Below, one piece after another: positions 27,258 to 35,122 of a stretch of DNA of 64,000 bases. Below the pieces are notes generated by a model. The model had not been told where the DNA came from, did not search any database, and saw only the letters and a program-made list of their open reading frames with translations. The position numbers and the translations under genes are program-made. This DNA comes from Nocardioides aromaticivorans (GTDB lineage Bacteria > Actinomycetota > Actinomycetes > Propionibacteriales > Nocardioidaceae): positions 1,674,001 through 1,738,000 of the forward strand of contig NZ_JACBZM010000001.1 of the NCBI RefSeq assembly GCF_013408525.1, read 5' to 3'. Within the stretch, counting starts at the first letter, position 1; every line of letters begins with the position of its first letter.

Positions 27258-28133
27258 ATGTGGGGGATCGTCGCACGCTTCGAGGATCGCGCATCCAGGG
27301 ACGCGGACCTCGTGGCGACCTGGCGGGCCACGAAGGGACCCCTGGAGTCCGGGGACGCCCGCCCGCGCTCGGTGCGCCTGGCGGTGGCCGCCAACGCCCT
27401 CGCGCTGGTGCAGTACGACGCCGACGACGACGTCCTCGACCTGCAGCGGATCACCGTCGATCTCGGCCGGCGGCAGGTCGCCGGCCTGCAGGACGAGATG
27501 CTGGCGAGGTCCGACACCGAGGCCGGCCGCCCGGTCACCACCCGACTGGTGCGCGTCCTCGGTCAGCGGGCCTGGGGACGGGCCGCGCGAGCGAGCGACA
27601 CCCTGACCGGTGGCTCGGCCGAGCTGCGCGCCCTGTGCTCCGAGGCCGCCCTCGAGCTGCTCATGGTCGGCCCCCGCGACACCGCCCCTGCTCCCGCCCT
27701 GACCTCGCGGGAGGACCTGCTCGAAGCCTTCGCCACCGGTGACGTCCTGCTGTGGCGCCGGCTCGTCGCCGCCGCCCTCGCCGAGCCGTGGGCGGGCCGC
27801 GCCGACGAGCACCTCGCGCTCCTCGACCAGGAGCAGCGGCCGAGCGAGTTCGATAGCGTCCGCGCCCTCGCCGCGATGGCCCGCCGGATCGCCGAGGAGG
27901 ACGAGCGCCGGGCGGTCGCCGACCACATCCGGAACACCATCGCGAGCACCGGCCTGACCCAGCGGGAGTTCGCCACGCTCGTCGGCACCTCGCCCTCGCG
28001 CCTCTCGACCTACGTGACGGGGAGCGTCACCCCCTCGGCGGCGATGCTGCTCCGGATCAACCGCATGGCGAAGCGCGCCCGCGTCGAGGCCGCCCGGGCC
28101 GGCAGCCCCGGTCGCTCGGACGAGCCGGCCTGA
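27258..28133 (+). CDS. HTH transcriptional regulator, paralogue of the gene at 30138
   Basis: A 291-aa protein. The C-terminal ~60 residues form an XRE-like helix-turn-helix (STGLTQREFATLVGTSPSRL then STYVTGSVTPSAAMLLRI). The N-terminal ~210 residues are helical and align along their length with the paralogue at 30138-31109 (for example REDLLEAFATGDVLLWRRLV versus AQLHDLVDRGSIIEWRNHLG). No ligand motif is seen. The gene is convergent with the sigma-factor fusion, 18 bp apart. A 12-bp palindrome (GCGGACGTCCGC, 27224-27235) lies just upstream of the start and may be an operator. Confidence 0.8.
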   Translation: MWGIVARFEDRASRDADLVATWRATKGPLESGDARPRSVRLAVAANALALVQYDADDDVLDLQRITVDLGRRQVAGLQDEMLARSDTEAGRPVTTRLVRVLGQRAWGRAARASDTLTGGSAELRALCSEAALELLMVGPRDTAPAPALTSREDLLEAFATGDVLLWRRLVAAALAEPWAGRADEHLALLDQEQRPSEFDSVRALAAMARRIAEEDERRAVADHIRNTIASTGLTQREFATLVGTSPSRLSTYVTGSVTPSAAMLLRINRMAKRARVEAARAGSPGRSDEPA

Positions 28134-28151
28134 CCCGTCCGGCCGGGCCGC

Positions 28152-29927
28152 TCAGAAGGGGCGGACGCCGACGGCGTCGCCGTCGGCGCGCAGGGTGGCC
28201 GTGCCGGTCGGCTGCGCACGCTGCAGGCCGTCGAGCGCCGCCGCGTGCAGGGTGAGCGGCGGCGGGGCCGCACCCGTGTAGTCGAACTCGCAGACGACCG
28301 GTCCGGTGAGCGCGTCGCCGAGGCCGATCCCGACCTGCAGCCCGATCGGGAGGCCGCCGGCCGTGTGGCAGGTCCAGCCCGCGCTCGCACCATCCTTCTG
28401 CACGAGCACGGCGTCCTGGTCGAAGTCGAAGGTGAGGGTCAGCGCGTGCGGGGCCGTGTCGGTGACGGTCACGGCGCTCGCGATGTCCCAGTGCCCCCAG
28501 ACCGGGTGCGGGACCTCCGCGGAGGAGACCGACGCCAGCTGGACGCACGAGCTGGCCTCGCCCAGGTCGCCGGAGAAGGTACGACGCGAGCCGCTCCGCA
28601 GCACGTAGCCGGACCGTGCCGTCGCCTCGACCGTCCACGCGCCCGTCAGCCCGTCGCCTGCCGTGCGCTCGTAGCGCACCCCGCGCGTGGTGGGCAGGGT
28701 CAGGCTGCCCGTGGTGCCGCAGCCGGCGACCGGGCGGGCGGTCGGGGCGACCGCCTCGACGACCACCGGTGCGGCGACCGGACGGGGGCGCGGGCGCGGC
28801 GTGGCGGCCGGCTCGGTGGGCGTGTCGACCGCGGCCGGCTCGACCGGGGCCACGTCGTCGACGACCGGCACGACCGGGTCGCGGCGCGGCGCGGGATCGG
28901 CCGGCGGGTCCTCCTCGTCCTGCACGCCCGCGACGGCCGGCGGGGGCGTGCTCGGGTCGGCGCCCGCGGAGGCGGGGTCGGTGTCGTTGCCCGACGTGAC
29001 GACCATGGTGACCCCGGCGGCCGCGGCCGCGACGGCAGCCGCGGCGGCGACGGCGATCGTGGTCGTCGTACTCGAGGAGCTGGAGCCGCCCGCGCCGCCA
29101 CTGCCGGACGCACCGGCACCGGCGAGGCCGGTGACGCCGACGAGCCAGGCCAGGCCCTTGCCGGAGGCGGGCAGGGCACCGAGCAGGACGACCGGGAAGA
29201 TCCAGGCAGCGAGCTTGCGGTTGACCCGGTCGACCTGGACGTAGGCGGCCAGGCACTCCTCGCAGGCCCCGACGTGGGCGGCGACCTTCTCCTCGGCGCG
29301 GGTGCTGAGGTCGCCACGGACGTACTGGCTGAGGCGGGCGCGGGTCCAGGCGCAGTCGGAGGCGGCCGCCTCGGCGACGACGTGCTGGTCGAGGTAGGCG
29401 CGGCGCAGGCCCTCGCGGGCGCGGTGGGCCAGCGAGGAGACGGCACCGGCCCGCATGCCGAGCAGGTCGGCGACCTCGCCCGGCTTGCGGCCCTCGACCT
29501 CGACGTGCCACAGGACCTTCTGCCACGACTCGGGCAGGGTCGCGAACGCGTGCGCCGCGGTGTCGGCCTCGAGGTCCTCGACCAGCTCCTCGGTCGGCGG
29601 CTGGGCGTCGTCGAAGAGCCACGGCTGGTCGGACACGGGCGCCTCGCGGGGGGCGCGCAGCGAGTCGCGGAAGCCGTTGCGGATGGTGACGTGGAGGTAG
29701 GCGCGGAAGTTGTCGCGCGGTCCGCGCCCGGCGCGGAGCTGGGCGAGGACGCGGGCGAACGACTCGGCGACGAGCTCCTCGGCCTGCTCGGCGCCGACCA
29801 GGATCGTCGCGAGCTTGCGGGCGTCGTCGACGTGGTCGCGGTAGAGCTGGTCGAAGTCGACGCTCCCGGGCGCACCCGAGGGCAGCACGTCGTCCGTGCT
29901 GTTCGCTGCGGCTCCGTCCGCGGTCAC
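28152..29927 (-). CDS. ECF-type sigma factor fused to zinc-finger anti-sigma, TM helix and ectodomain
   Basis: A 591-aa fusion. Residues ~25-95 are sigma region 2 (FDQLYRDHVDDARKLATILV and SFARVLAQLRAG). Residues ~125-178 are region 4 (LPESWQKVLWHVEVEGRKPG, then EVADLLGMRAGAVSSLAHRA). Residues ~190-240 are a zf-HC2-like anti-sigma domain with HVGACEEC. Hydrophobic stretches lie at ~241-270 and a TM helix at ~289-311. A Pro-rich linker then leads to a ~195-aa extracytoplasmic domain with at least four Cys. The start is a GTG at 29927 preceded by AGGAGAC. A membrane-tethered sigma factor implies release by proteolysis or conformational signalling. The two flanking paralogous regulators suggest one regulatory unit. 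Confidence 0.85.
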   Translation of the reverse strand: MTADGAAANSTDDVLPSGAPGSVDFDQLYRDHVDDARKLATILVGAEQAEELVAESFARVLAQLRAGRGPRDNFRAYLHVTIRNGFRDSLRAPREAPVSDQPWLFDDAQPPTEELVEDLEADTAAHAFATLPESWQKVLWHVEVEGRKPGEVADLLGMRAGAVSSLAHRAREGLRRAYLDQHVVAEAAASDCAWTRARLSQYVRGDLSTRAEEKVAAHVGACEECLAAYVQVDRVNRKLAAWIFPVVLLGALPASGKGLAWLVGVTGLAGAGASGSGGAGGSSSSSTTTTIAVAAAAAVAAAAAGVTMVVTSGNDTDPASAGADPSTPPPAVAGVQDEEDPPADPAPRRDPVVPVVDDVAPVEPAAVDTPTEPAATPRPRPRPVAAPVVVEAVAPTARPVAGCGTTGSLTLPTTRGVRYERTAGDGLTGAWTVEATARSGYVLRSGSRRTFSGDLGEASSCVQLASVSSAEVPHPVWGHWDIASAVTVTDTAPHALTLTFDFDQDAVLVQKDGASAGWTCHTAGGLPIGLQVGIGLGDALTGPVVCEFDYTGAAPPPLTLHAAALDGLQRAQPTGTATLRADGDAVGVRPF

Positions 29928-30068
29928 GATGTCTCCTGCTCTGCCGGCGCGCCCCCCAGGCGCAGAACGGCCCCCGTTGATCGTAGGCGCCATCGGGAAC
30001 AACGGTGCCTCGGGAAAAAAGTTCGGGCAAATCCGCAAAACCGCGTGATGTTCCGTGCCGGGACCCGT

Positions 30069-30124
30069 CTGGGTGGGTGCAGGTGCCGCGGAAGGGACGG
30101 CACCTGCGGCCAGATCCCACCCAG
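30069..30124 (+). promoter_or_regulatory. Long hairpin in the leader of the 30138 regulator gene
   Basis: The outer stem CTGGGTGGG/CCCACCCAG (30069-30077 with 30116-30124) and inner stem GCAGGTGCCG/CGGCACCTGC (30079-30088 with 30098-30107) are both perfect. They are separated by a small internal loop and capped by 9 bases. The structure ends 13 bp before the ATG, next to the GAGG ribosome site, so it could control translation or be an operator for this divergent promoter region. Confidence 0.6.
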
Positions 30125-30137
30125 CCGAGGACGTCGC

Positions 30138-31109
30138 ATGAGCTCTCTCGCCACCCGCACCCAGGCGGCACCGACGCCGACGCCCGAGCTGCGCAACCAG
30201 TTCGCCAGCCACCCCGTGCCGGTGCAGGCCGGCACGACCCTGCGACGCATCCTCTTCGCGACGCTCGACCGTGCCGACCAGGTCGCGTCCGAGCACGTCG
30301 AGGTCTGGGAGCAGTTCGTGCGGATCCTGGAGCAGAACCAGAACGACCCACGCTCGACGGCCCGTTGCGCGGTGCTCGCCAACCTGGTGGCGCTGGTCGT
30401 CTTCGACGAGCCGGCCGACTACGCCGCGACGGTGGAGCTCGCGGCGCAGGTCGGGCAGCCGCGCCTCGCCCGGCTGCAGCACCGGGCGTCGGTCGCGCTG
30501 GAGACCGACCCGGCGATGCCGTGGACGACGACCGCCGTACGCCGCCTGGTCCGGTGGGACCTCGCTGCCCGGCTCGGCCGCCAGGTCCCGGCGGGGGTGG
30601 ACGAGGACGTCGCGACCACGTGCGCCGTCATCGCGCAGAACCTCGTCTTCGAGGACATCGACCCGGAGCGCTCGTCCGGCGACCCGATCACCAGCGTCGC
30701 CCAGCTGCACGACCTCGTCGACCGCGGCTCGATCATCGAGTGGCGCAACCACCTCGGCGCGATCGCGGCGAGCCCGTGGGGCCCGTACGCCGACCAGCTG
30801 CTCGAGATCGGCCGCGCCTCCGACCGCCCGTCGGCCCTCGCGGCGATCGCCAGCTCGATCGAGCAGTGCCAGGAGTGGTGCCGCGACCGCGAGCGCGACC
30901 AGGTCGCCCGCGAGATCCGCCACCTGGTCGCGGTGAGCGGCTCCTCGCAGCGCGAGTTCGCCTCGCGCATCGGCACCTCGCCGTCCCGCCTGTCCACCTA
31001 CGTCCGCGGCACGGTCACCCCGTCCGCGGCGATGCTGCTGCGCATCCAGCGGGCCTCCCGCATGCTGCAGCGCCAGTCCGGCCGCACGGTGCTCGCACCG
31101 CGTCGCTAG
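30138..31109 (+). CDS. HTH transcriptional regulator, paralogue of the gene at 27258
   Basis: A 323-aa protein with a C-terminal helix-turn-helix (SSQREFASRIGTSPSRLSTY, then VRGTVTPSAAMLLRIQRA) nearly identical in its core to that of the 27258 gene. The N-terminal region is helical with no known ligand motif (LRRILFATLDRADQVASEHV). It is divergent from the sigma-factor fusion, sharing a 210-bp spacer that contains a large hairpin. It probably controls itself and the sigma gene (inference). Confidence 0.8.
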   Translation: MSSLATRTQAAPTPTPELRNQFASHPVPVQAGTTLRRILFATLDRADQVASEHVEVWEQFVRILEQNQNDPRSTARCAVLANLVALVVFDEPADYAATVELAAQVGQPRLARLQHRASVALETDPAMPWTTTAVRRLVRWDLAARLGRQVPAGVDEDVATTCAVIAQNLVFEDIDPERSSGDPITSVAQLHDLVDRGSIIEWRNHLGAIAASPWGPYADQLLEIGRASDRPSALAAIASSIEQCQEWCRDRERDQVAREIRHLVAVSGSSQREFASRIGTSPSRLSTYVRGTVTPSAAMLLRIQRASRMLQRQSGRTVLAPRR

Positions 31110-31143
31110 GACACCACCAGCCACCACGACGGGAGCGTGGCGG

Positions 31144-31188
31144 CCTGGTCGGGACCGCAGGGCTGGGGGGCTCGCGGTCCCGACCAGG
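31144..31188. terminator. Hairpin terminator
   Basis: A perfect 15-bp stem (CCTGGTCGGGACCGC and its complement) with a 15-base loop, 34 bp after the regulator stop and in front of a convergent gene. No T run follows. Confidence 0.7.
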
Positions 31189-31242
31189 AGTCGGGCGCTC
31201 CGGGCCCGGGCCTCCCGGGTCCGCCCGGGCCCGCACGGCGCA

Positions 31243-31350
31243 GTAACACGCTGTTCGCTCAACTACCCGCCACTTGTCGGCGCCCTGCGCGGCGTGTCGC
31301 CGGCGTGTCGTGCCGAGAAGCGCCGGGTAGTCGGGTGGACGGCGTGTTAC
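31243..31350. repeat. 108-bp imperfect inverted-repeat element
   Basis: The outer arms are GTAACACGC (31243-31251) and GCGTGTTAC (31342-31350). The inner arms are ACTACCCG (31262-31269) and CGGGTAGT (31324-31331). The gaps between outer and inner arms are 10 bases on both sides, so the whole is symmetric. The right arm includes the TAA stop of the acyl-CoA dehydrogenase gene. There is no coding capacity; it could be a small mobile-element remnant or a second terminator-like structure. Confidence 0.6.
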
Positions 31351-32591
31351 TTCCCGCCGCGCCGGGCCGCCTGCCGACCCAGCTCCGCCTTCGCGAGGGC
31401 GTTCTTGTGGACCTCGTCGGGGCCGTCGGCGAAGCGCAGGGTGCGGATGCCGGCGTACATGTTGGCCAGCGGGAAGTCCTGCGACAGGCCGCCGGCGCCG
31501 TGCACCTGGATCGCCTTGTCGAGGATCCACTGCACGGTCTCGGGGGTGGCGATCTTGATGGCCTGGATCTCGGTGTGCGCGCCCTTGTTGCCGACGGTGT
31601 CCATCAGCCACGCGGTCTTGAGCACCAGCAGACGCAGCTGCTCGAGCTTGACCCGGGACTCCGCGATCCAGGTGCGCACCGTGCCCTGGTCGGCGATCGG
31701 GCGCCCGAACGCGACCCGCGACTCCGCCCGCTCGCACATCATCTCGATCGCGCGCTCAGCGATGCCGATCGAGCGCATGCAGTGATGGATCCGGCCCGGG
31801 CCCAGGCGGGCCTGGGCGATGCCGAAGCCGCCGCCCTCCTCGCCGATCAGGTTGCCCACCGGGACCCGGACGTCGGTGAAGCGGAGCTCGGCGTGGCCGC
31901 CGTGCTCGTGGTCGTCGTACCCGTAGACCTCCATGCCGCGCACGACCTCGAGGCCCGGGGTGTCGCGCGGGACGATCACCATCGACTGCTGGCGGTGCCG
32001 CTCGGCGGAGGGGTCGGTCTTGCCCATCACGATGAAGACCTTGCACTTCGGGCTCATCGCACCGGTGATCCACCACTTGCGGCCGTTGAGGACGTACTCG
32101 TCGCCGTCGCGCACGATCGACATCGCGATGTTGGTCGCGTCCGAGGAGGCGACGTCGGGCTCGGTCATCGCGAAGGCCGAGCGGATCTCGCCGTTCAGCA
32201 GCGGCTCCAGCCACTGCTGCTTCTGCGCCTCGGTGCCGAAGAGGTGCAGCACCTCCATGTTGCCGGTGTCGGGCGCGGCGCAGTTCATCGCGGCGGGCGC
32301 GAGGTGGATGCTGCGCCCGGAGATCTCCGCGAGCGCGGCGTACTGCAGGTTGGTGAGGCCGGCGCCCGCGACGCCGTCGTGCTCACCGGGGAGGAAGAGG
32401 TTCCACAGGCCACGACTGCGCGCCTCGGCCCGCAGCTCCTGGATGACCGGGGTGGAGTCCCAGTCCCAGCGGTCGTCGAGCTGCTCGAGCTGCTCGTGGA
32501 AGACCTTCTCAGCGGGGTGGACGACCTCGTCCATGAAGGCGAGCATCGTGGCCCGCAGCTCCTCGGTGCGGGCGTCGAATCCGAAGTCCAT
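31347..32591 (-). CDS. Acyl-CoA dehydrogenase (ACAD10/11-like)
   Basis: A 414-aa FAD enzyme that introduces the alpha-beta double bond in an acyl-CoA. FAD/substrate-site segments include AFAMTEPDVASSDATNI and WWITGAMSPKC. The C-terminal helix bundle has VAFGRPIADQGTVRTWIAES and IQVHGAGGLSQDFPL, and the tail YAGIRTLRFADGPDEVHK is typical of the family. The adjacent phosphotransferase gene matches the arrangement of eukaryotic ACAD10/11, where a kinase-like domain is fused to the dehydrogenase and processes 4-hydroxy acids. The gap to that gene is 3 bp. Confidence 0.92.
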   Translation of the reverse strand: MDFGFDARTEELRATMLAFMDEVVHPAEKVFHEQLEQLDDRWDWDSTPVIQELRAEARSRGLWNLFLPGEHDGVAGAGLTNLQYAALAEISGRSIHLAPAAMNCAAPDTGNMEVLHLFGTEAQKQQWLEPLLNGEIRSAFAMTEPDVASSDATNIAMSIVRDGDEYVLNGRKWWITGAMSPKCKVFIVMGKTDPSAERHRQQSMVIVPRDTPGLEVVRGMEVYGYDDHEHGGHAELRFTDVRVPVGNLIGEEGGGFGIAQARLGPGRIHHCMRSIGIAERAIEMMCERAESRVAFGRPIADQGTVRTWIAESRVKLEQLRLLVLKTAWLMDTVGNKGAHTEIQAIKIATPETVQWILDKAIQVHGAGGLSQDFPLANMYAGIRTLRFADGPDEVHKNALAKAELGRQAARRGGK

Positions 32592-32594
32592 CGG

Positions 32595-33614
32595 TTACTT
32601 CTCCTTGATTGCGGTGAGTCCGGCGTCGAGCAGGGGGTGGATCGCGTCGCCGATGTCGGCGAAGCCCTCGCCCACGGTCTGGCCGGCGAGGTGGCGGTAG
32701 TGGATGCCCTCGAGGATGGCCGCGAGCTTGAAGGCGGCCAGGCCGAGGTACCACCCGAAGCGGGAGAGGTCGCGCCCGCTGCCGGCGGCGTACCGCGCGA
32801 CGATCTCGTCCTCGGAGAGGAAGCCGGGCGCGAGCGACGCGTCGGTGACGGCCTCGCCGATCGAGGCGCCGAGGCGGTGGTAGGTCAGCATCAGCGCGAG
32901 GTCGGTCAGCGGGTCGCCGAGGGTGGCCATCTCCCAGTCGAGGACCGCCGTCGCCCGGTCGCTGTCGTCGACGAGGACGTTGTCGAGGCGGAAGTCGCCG
33001 TGCACGATGCCCGCGGCCGACTCGGTCGGGACGTCGGCGGCGAGCAGGGCGTGCAGCTCGTCGGCCGCCGGCAGGTCCCTCGTGTACGACGCCGCCAGCT
33101 GCTTGCGCCAGAGCGCGACCTGCCGGCCGAGGAAGCCCTCGGGCCGGCCGAAGTCCGCGAGCCCGACGGCCGCGGGGTCGATCGCGTGCAGTGCGGCGAG
33201 CGCGTCGACGAGCTGCGCGGAGATGGTCCGGGTGCGCTCCTCGCCGAGCGCGGCGAGCTCGGAGGCGCGGCGGTAGGGCGTGCCGGCGACGCGCTCCATC
33301 AGGTAGAACGGCGCGCCGAGGACGTCGGTGTCGTCGCAGAAGGCGTAGGTGCGCGGCACGGGCACGCCGGTTCCCTGGAGGGCCGACATGACGCGGTACT
33401 CCCGGCCCATGTCGTGGGCGGTGGCGAGGACGTGGCCGAGCGGGGGGCGCCGCAGGATCCAGCTCGTCGTACCGTCGGTGACGGTGTAGGTCAGGTTGGA
33501 CTTGCCGCCCGCGATCAGCTCCGCCGTCAGGTCGGTGCCCGCGTCGGGGAGCACGCCCGGCAGCCAGCCGGCGAGGCGCCCGAGGTCGAGCCCGGGCAGG
33601 TCGGCGGCGCTCAC
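32595..33614 (-). CDS. APH-family phosphotransferase (ACAD10/11 kinase-like partner)
   Basis: A 339-aa aminoglycoside-phosphotransferase-fold protein. The P-loop-like opening ELIAGGKSNLTYTVTDG lies near residue 30. The catalytic loop is IVHGDFRLDNVLVDD, and the metal Asp lies in AVLDWEMATLGDPLTDLALM. In ACAD10/11 this domain phosphorylates a 4-hydroxyacyl-CoA before the dehydrogenase domain acts. The tight coupling here suggests the same division of labour in two polypeptides (inference from family). The GTG start overlaps the SDR stop. Confidence 0.88.
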   Translation of the reverse strand: MSAADLPGLDLGRLAGWLPGVLPDAGTDLTAELIAGGKSNLTYTVTDGTTSWILRRPPLGHVLATAHDMGREYRVMSALQGTGVPVPRTYAFCDDTDVLGAPFYLMERVAGTPYRRASELAALGEERTRTISAQLVDALAALHAIDPAAVGLADFGRPEGFLGRQVALWRKQLAASYTRDLPAADELHALLAADVPTESAAGIVHGDFRLDNVLVDDSDRATAVLDWEMATLGDPLTDLALMLTYHRLGASIGEAVTDASLAPGFLSEDEIVARYAAGSGRDLSRFGWYLGLAAFKLAAILEGIHYRHLAGQTVGEGFADIGDAIHPLLDAGLTAIKEK

Positions 33615-34366
33615 ACGCCACCGCCGAGCGTGATCCCGCCGTCGACGACGAGGGTCTGGCCGGTCATCCAGCCGGCGTCCGGGCTGAGCAGGAAGGCCAC
33701 CACGCTGCCGATGTCCTCGGGCACGCCGAGCCGCTTGAGCGGGTAGGCGGCGGCGACCTCCTCCTCACGGCCCTCGTAGAGCGCCGTCGCGAAGCGGGTC
33801 TTGACCACCGCCGGCGCCACGGCGTTGACCCGGATGTCCGGGCCGAGCTCGACCGCGAGCTCCTGGGTGAGGTGGATCAGCATGGCCTTGCTGGCGCCGT
33901 AGAACGCGATGCCCGGCGCCGGGCGGAGGCCGGCGACGGAGGCGACGTTGACGATCGCGCCGCCGTGCTCGCCGAGCCACTGGCGGTGCATCTGCTGGGC
34001 CCACGCGATCGCGGCGACGCAGTTGGTGTCGACGATCTTGCGGGCGACCGCGAGGTCGATCTCCATCAGCGGCCCGTAGGTCGGGTTGATGCCGGTGTTG
34101 TTGACGAGGAGGTCGGCGCTGCCGAAGGTCGCGATCGCCCGCTCGACGACCTCGGCCTGGTGGTCGCCGTCGTCCGCGTGGCCGGCGACGCCGAGCGCGA
34201 CCTCCGGTCCACCGAGGGCGTCGACCGCCTCGGCGAGCGCGCCCTCCTTGCGACCGGTCACCACGACCCGGGCGCCGTCGGCGACCAGCCGCTCCGCGAT
34301 CGCCAGGCCGATCCCCCGGCTCGCGCCGGTGACGATCGCCGTCTTCCCCTCGAACCTCGTGCCCAC
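33611..34366 (-). CDS. SDR family oxidoreductase
   Basis: A 251-aa NAD(P)-dependent short-chain dehydrogenase. It shows TGASRGIGLAIAERL for the cofactor, LLVNNTGINP, the Ser of VNVASVAG and the YGASK catalytic motif, and ends in GQTLVVDGGITLGGG. The first gene of a three-gene operon with the phosphotransferase and acyl-CoA dehydrogenase, so it likely acts on a hydroxyacyl or ketoacyl substrate. It is divergent from a TetR gene. Confidence 0.9.
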   Translation of the reverse strand: MGTRFEGKTAIVTGASRGIGLAIAERLVADGARVVVTGRKEGALAEAVDALGGPEVALGVAGHADDGDHQAEVVERAIATFGSADLLVNNTGINPTYGPLMEIDLAVARKIVDTNCVAAIAWAQQMHRQWLGEHGGAIVNVASVAGLRPAPGIAFYGASKAMLIHLTQELAVELGPDIRVNAVAPAVVKTRFATALYEGREEEVAAAYPLKRLGVPEDIGSVVAFLLSPDAGWMTGQTLVVDGGITLGGGV

Positions 34367-34389
34367 GTGCCGTCCTCGCTCCTTCGGTT

Positions 34390-34407
34390 ACTAAGCGCTT
34401 GCTTAGT
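34390..34407. promoter_or_regulatory. TetR operator ACTAAGC-N4-GCTTAGT
   Basis: A perfect 7+7 inverted repeat between the divergent SDR and TetR genes, 24 bp from the SDR start. The half-site resembles those bound by fatty-acid or steroid-type TetR repressors of actinobacteria. It is the natural binding site for the adjacent TetR. Confidence 0.7.
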
Positions 34408-34455
34408 GATAGCGTCCACTGTGCACGTGGCACCCCCGCCCCGTCAAGCAGCAGC

Positions 34456-34503
34456 CCGAGCACCGGCCCGAGCACCAGTCCGAGCACCAGTCCGAGCAGC
34501 GTC
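34456..34503. repeat. Four imperfect 12-bp tandem repeats
   Basis: The units start CCGAGCACC at 34456, 34468 and 34480, and CCGAGCAGC at 34492. They lie between the operator and the TetR start. The repeat is in frame with the TetR gene. If translation began at the GTG at 34421, it would encode a repeating RAPV-type extension; the GAGGAGG site before 34520 argues against that. Confidence 0.75.
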
Positions 34504-34519
34504 CCGAGGAGGTACGACG

Positions 34520-35122
34520 ATGGCCTCACCGTCCCGCGCCGAGGCGACCCGCGCTCGGCTGCTCGCGGCAGCGGTGGCCGCCTTCTCCGAGAAGGGCTTC
34601 CACGGCACCACCACCCGCGACATCGCCGGGGCGGCCGGGATGAGCCCGGCCGCGGTCTACGTGCACCACAAGTCGAAGGAGGAGCTGCTCCACGTGATCT
34701 CCCGCGACGGCCACCAGGCCGCGCTGGACGTCGTACGGCAAGCACGGGCGACGACCTCCGACCCGGTCGAGCAGCTCGCCGCGGTCGCCCGCGGGTTCGC
34801 GATGTTCCACGTCGAGCACCACACGATCGCCCGCATCCTCAACTACGAGCTGGCCGCGCTGAGCCCGGAGCACCGCGCCGAGATCGACGTGCTGCGCACC
34901 GGCATCGACCGCGAGCTGCGCGACCTGGTCGCCACCGGCGTCGCGGCCGGCGCGTTCGACATCCCCGACCCGGCCCTGGCCGCGACGGCGCTGGCCTCGA
35001 TGGGCATCGACATCGCCCGGTGGTACCGCGAGGACGGGGAGTGGAGTCCCGACCAGATCGGCGACTACTACGCCGACCTGGCGTTGCGACTGGCCGGTGC
35101 CGCTCCTCAGACGTCGAGCTGA
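34520..35122 (+). CDS. TetR family regulator of the acyl-CoA dehydrogenase operon
   Basis: A 200-aa repressor. The N-terminal HTH is RLLAAAVAAFSEKGFHGTTT then GMSPAAVYVHHKSKEELLHV. The C-terminal domain has FHVEHHTIARILNYELAALS, as in KstR2/FadR-like TetR proteins that sense acyl-CoAs. The ATG at 34520 follows a strong GAGGAGGT site. It is divergent from the SDR operon with a palindromic operator between. Its last 16 bp overlap the convergent exonuclease-family gene. Confidence 0.9.
   Translation: MASPSRAEATRARLLAAAVAAFSEKGFHGTTTRDIAGAAGMSPAAVYVHHKSKEELLHVISRDGHQAALDVVRQARATTSDPVEQLAAVARGFAMFHVEHHTIARILNYELAALSPEHRAEIDVLRTGIDRELRDLVATGVAAGAFDIPDPALAATALASMGIDIARWYREDGEWSPDQIGDYYADLALRLAGAAPQTSS

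Noticed and set aside
28152..31262. Sigma-factor fusion beginning far upstream, up to 31262
   Set aside because: The extra upstream part is antisense to the HTH gene at 30138 and carries no domain; the GTG at 29927 has a good ribosome site.
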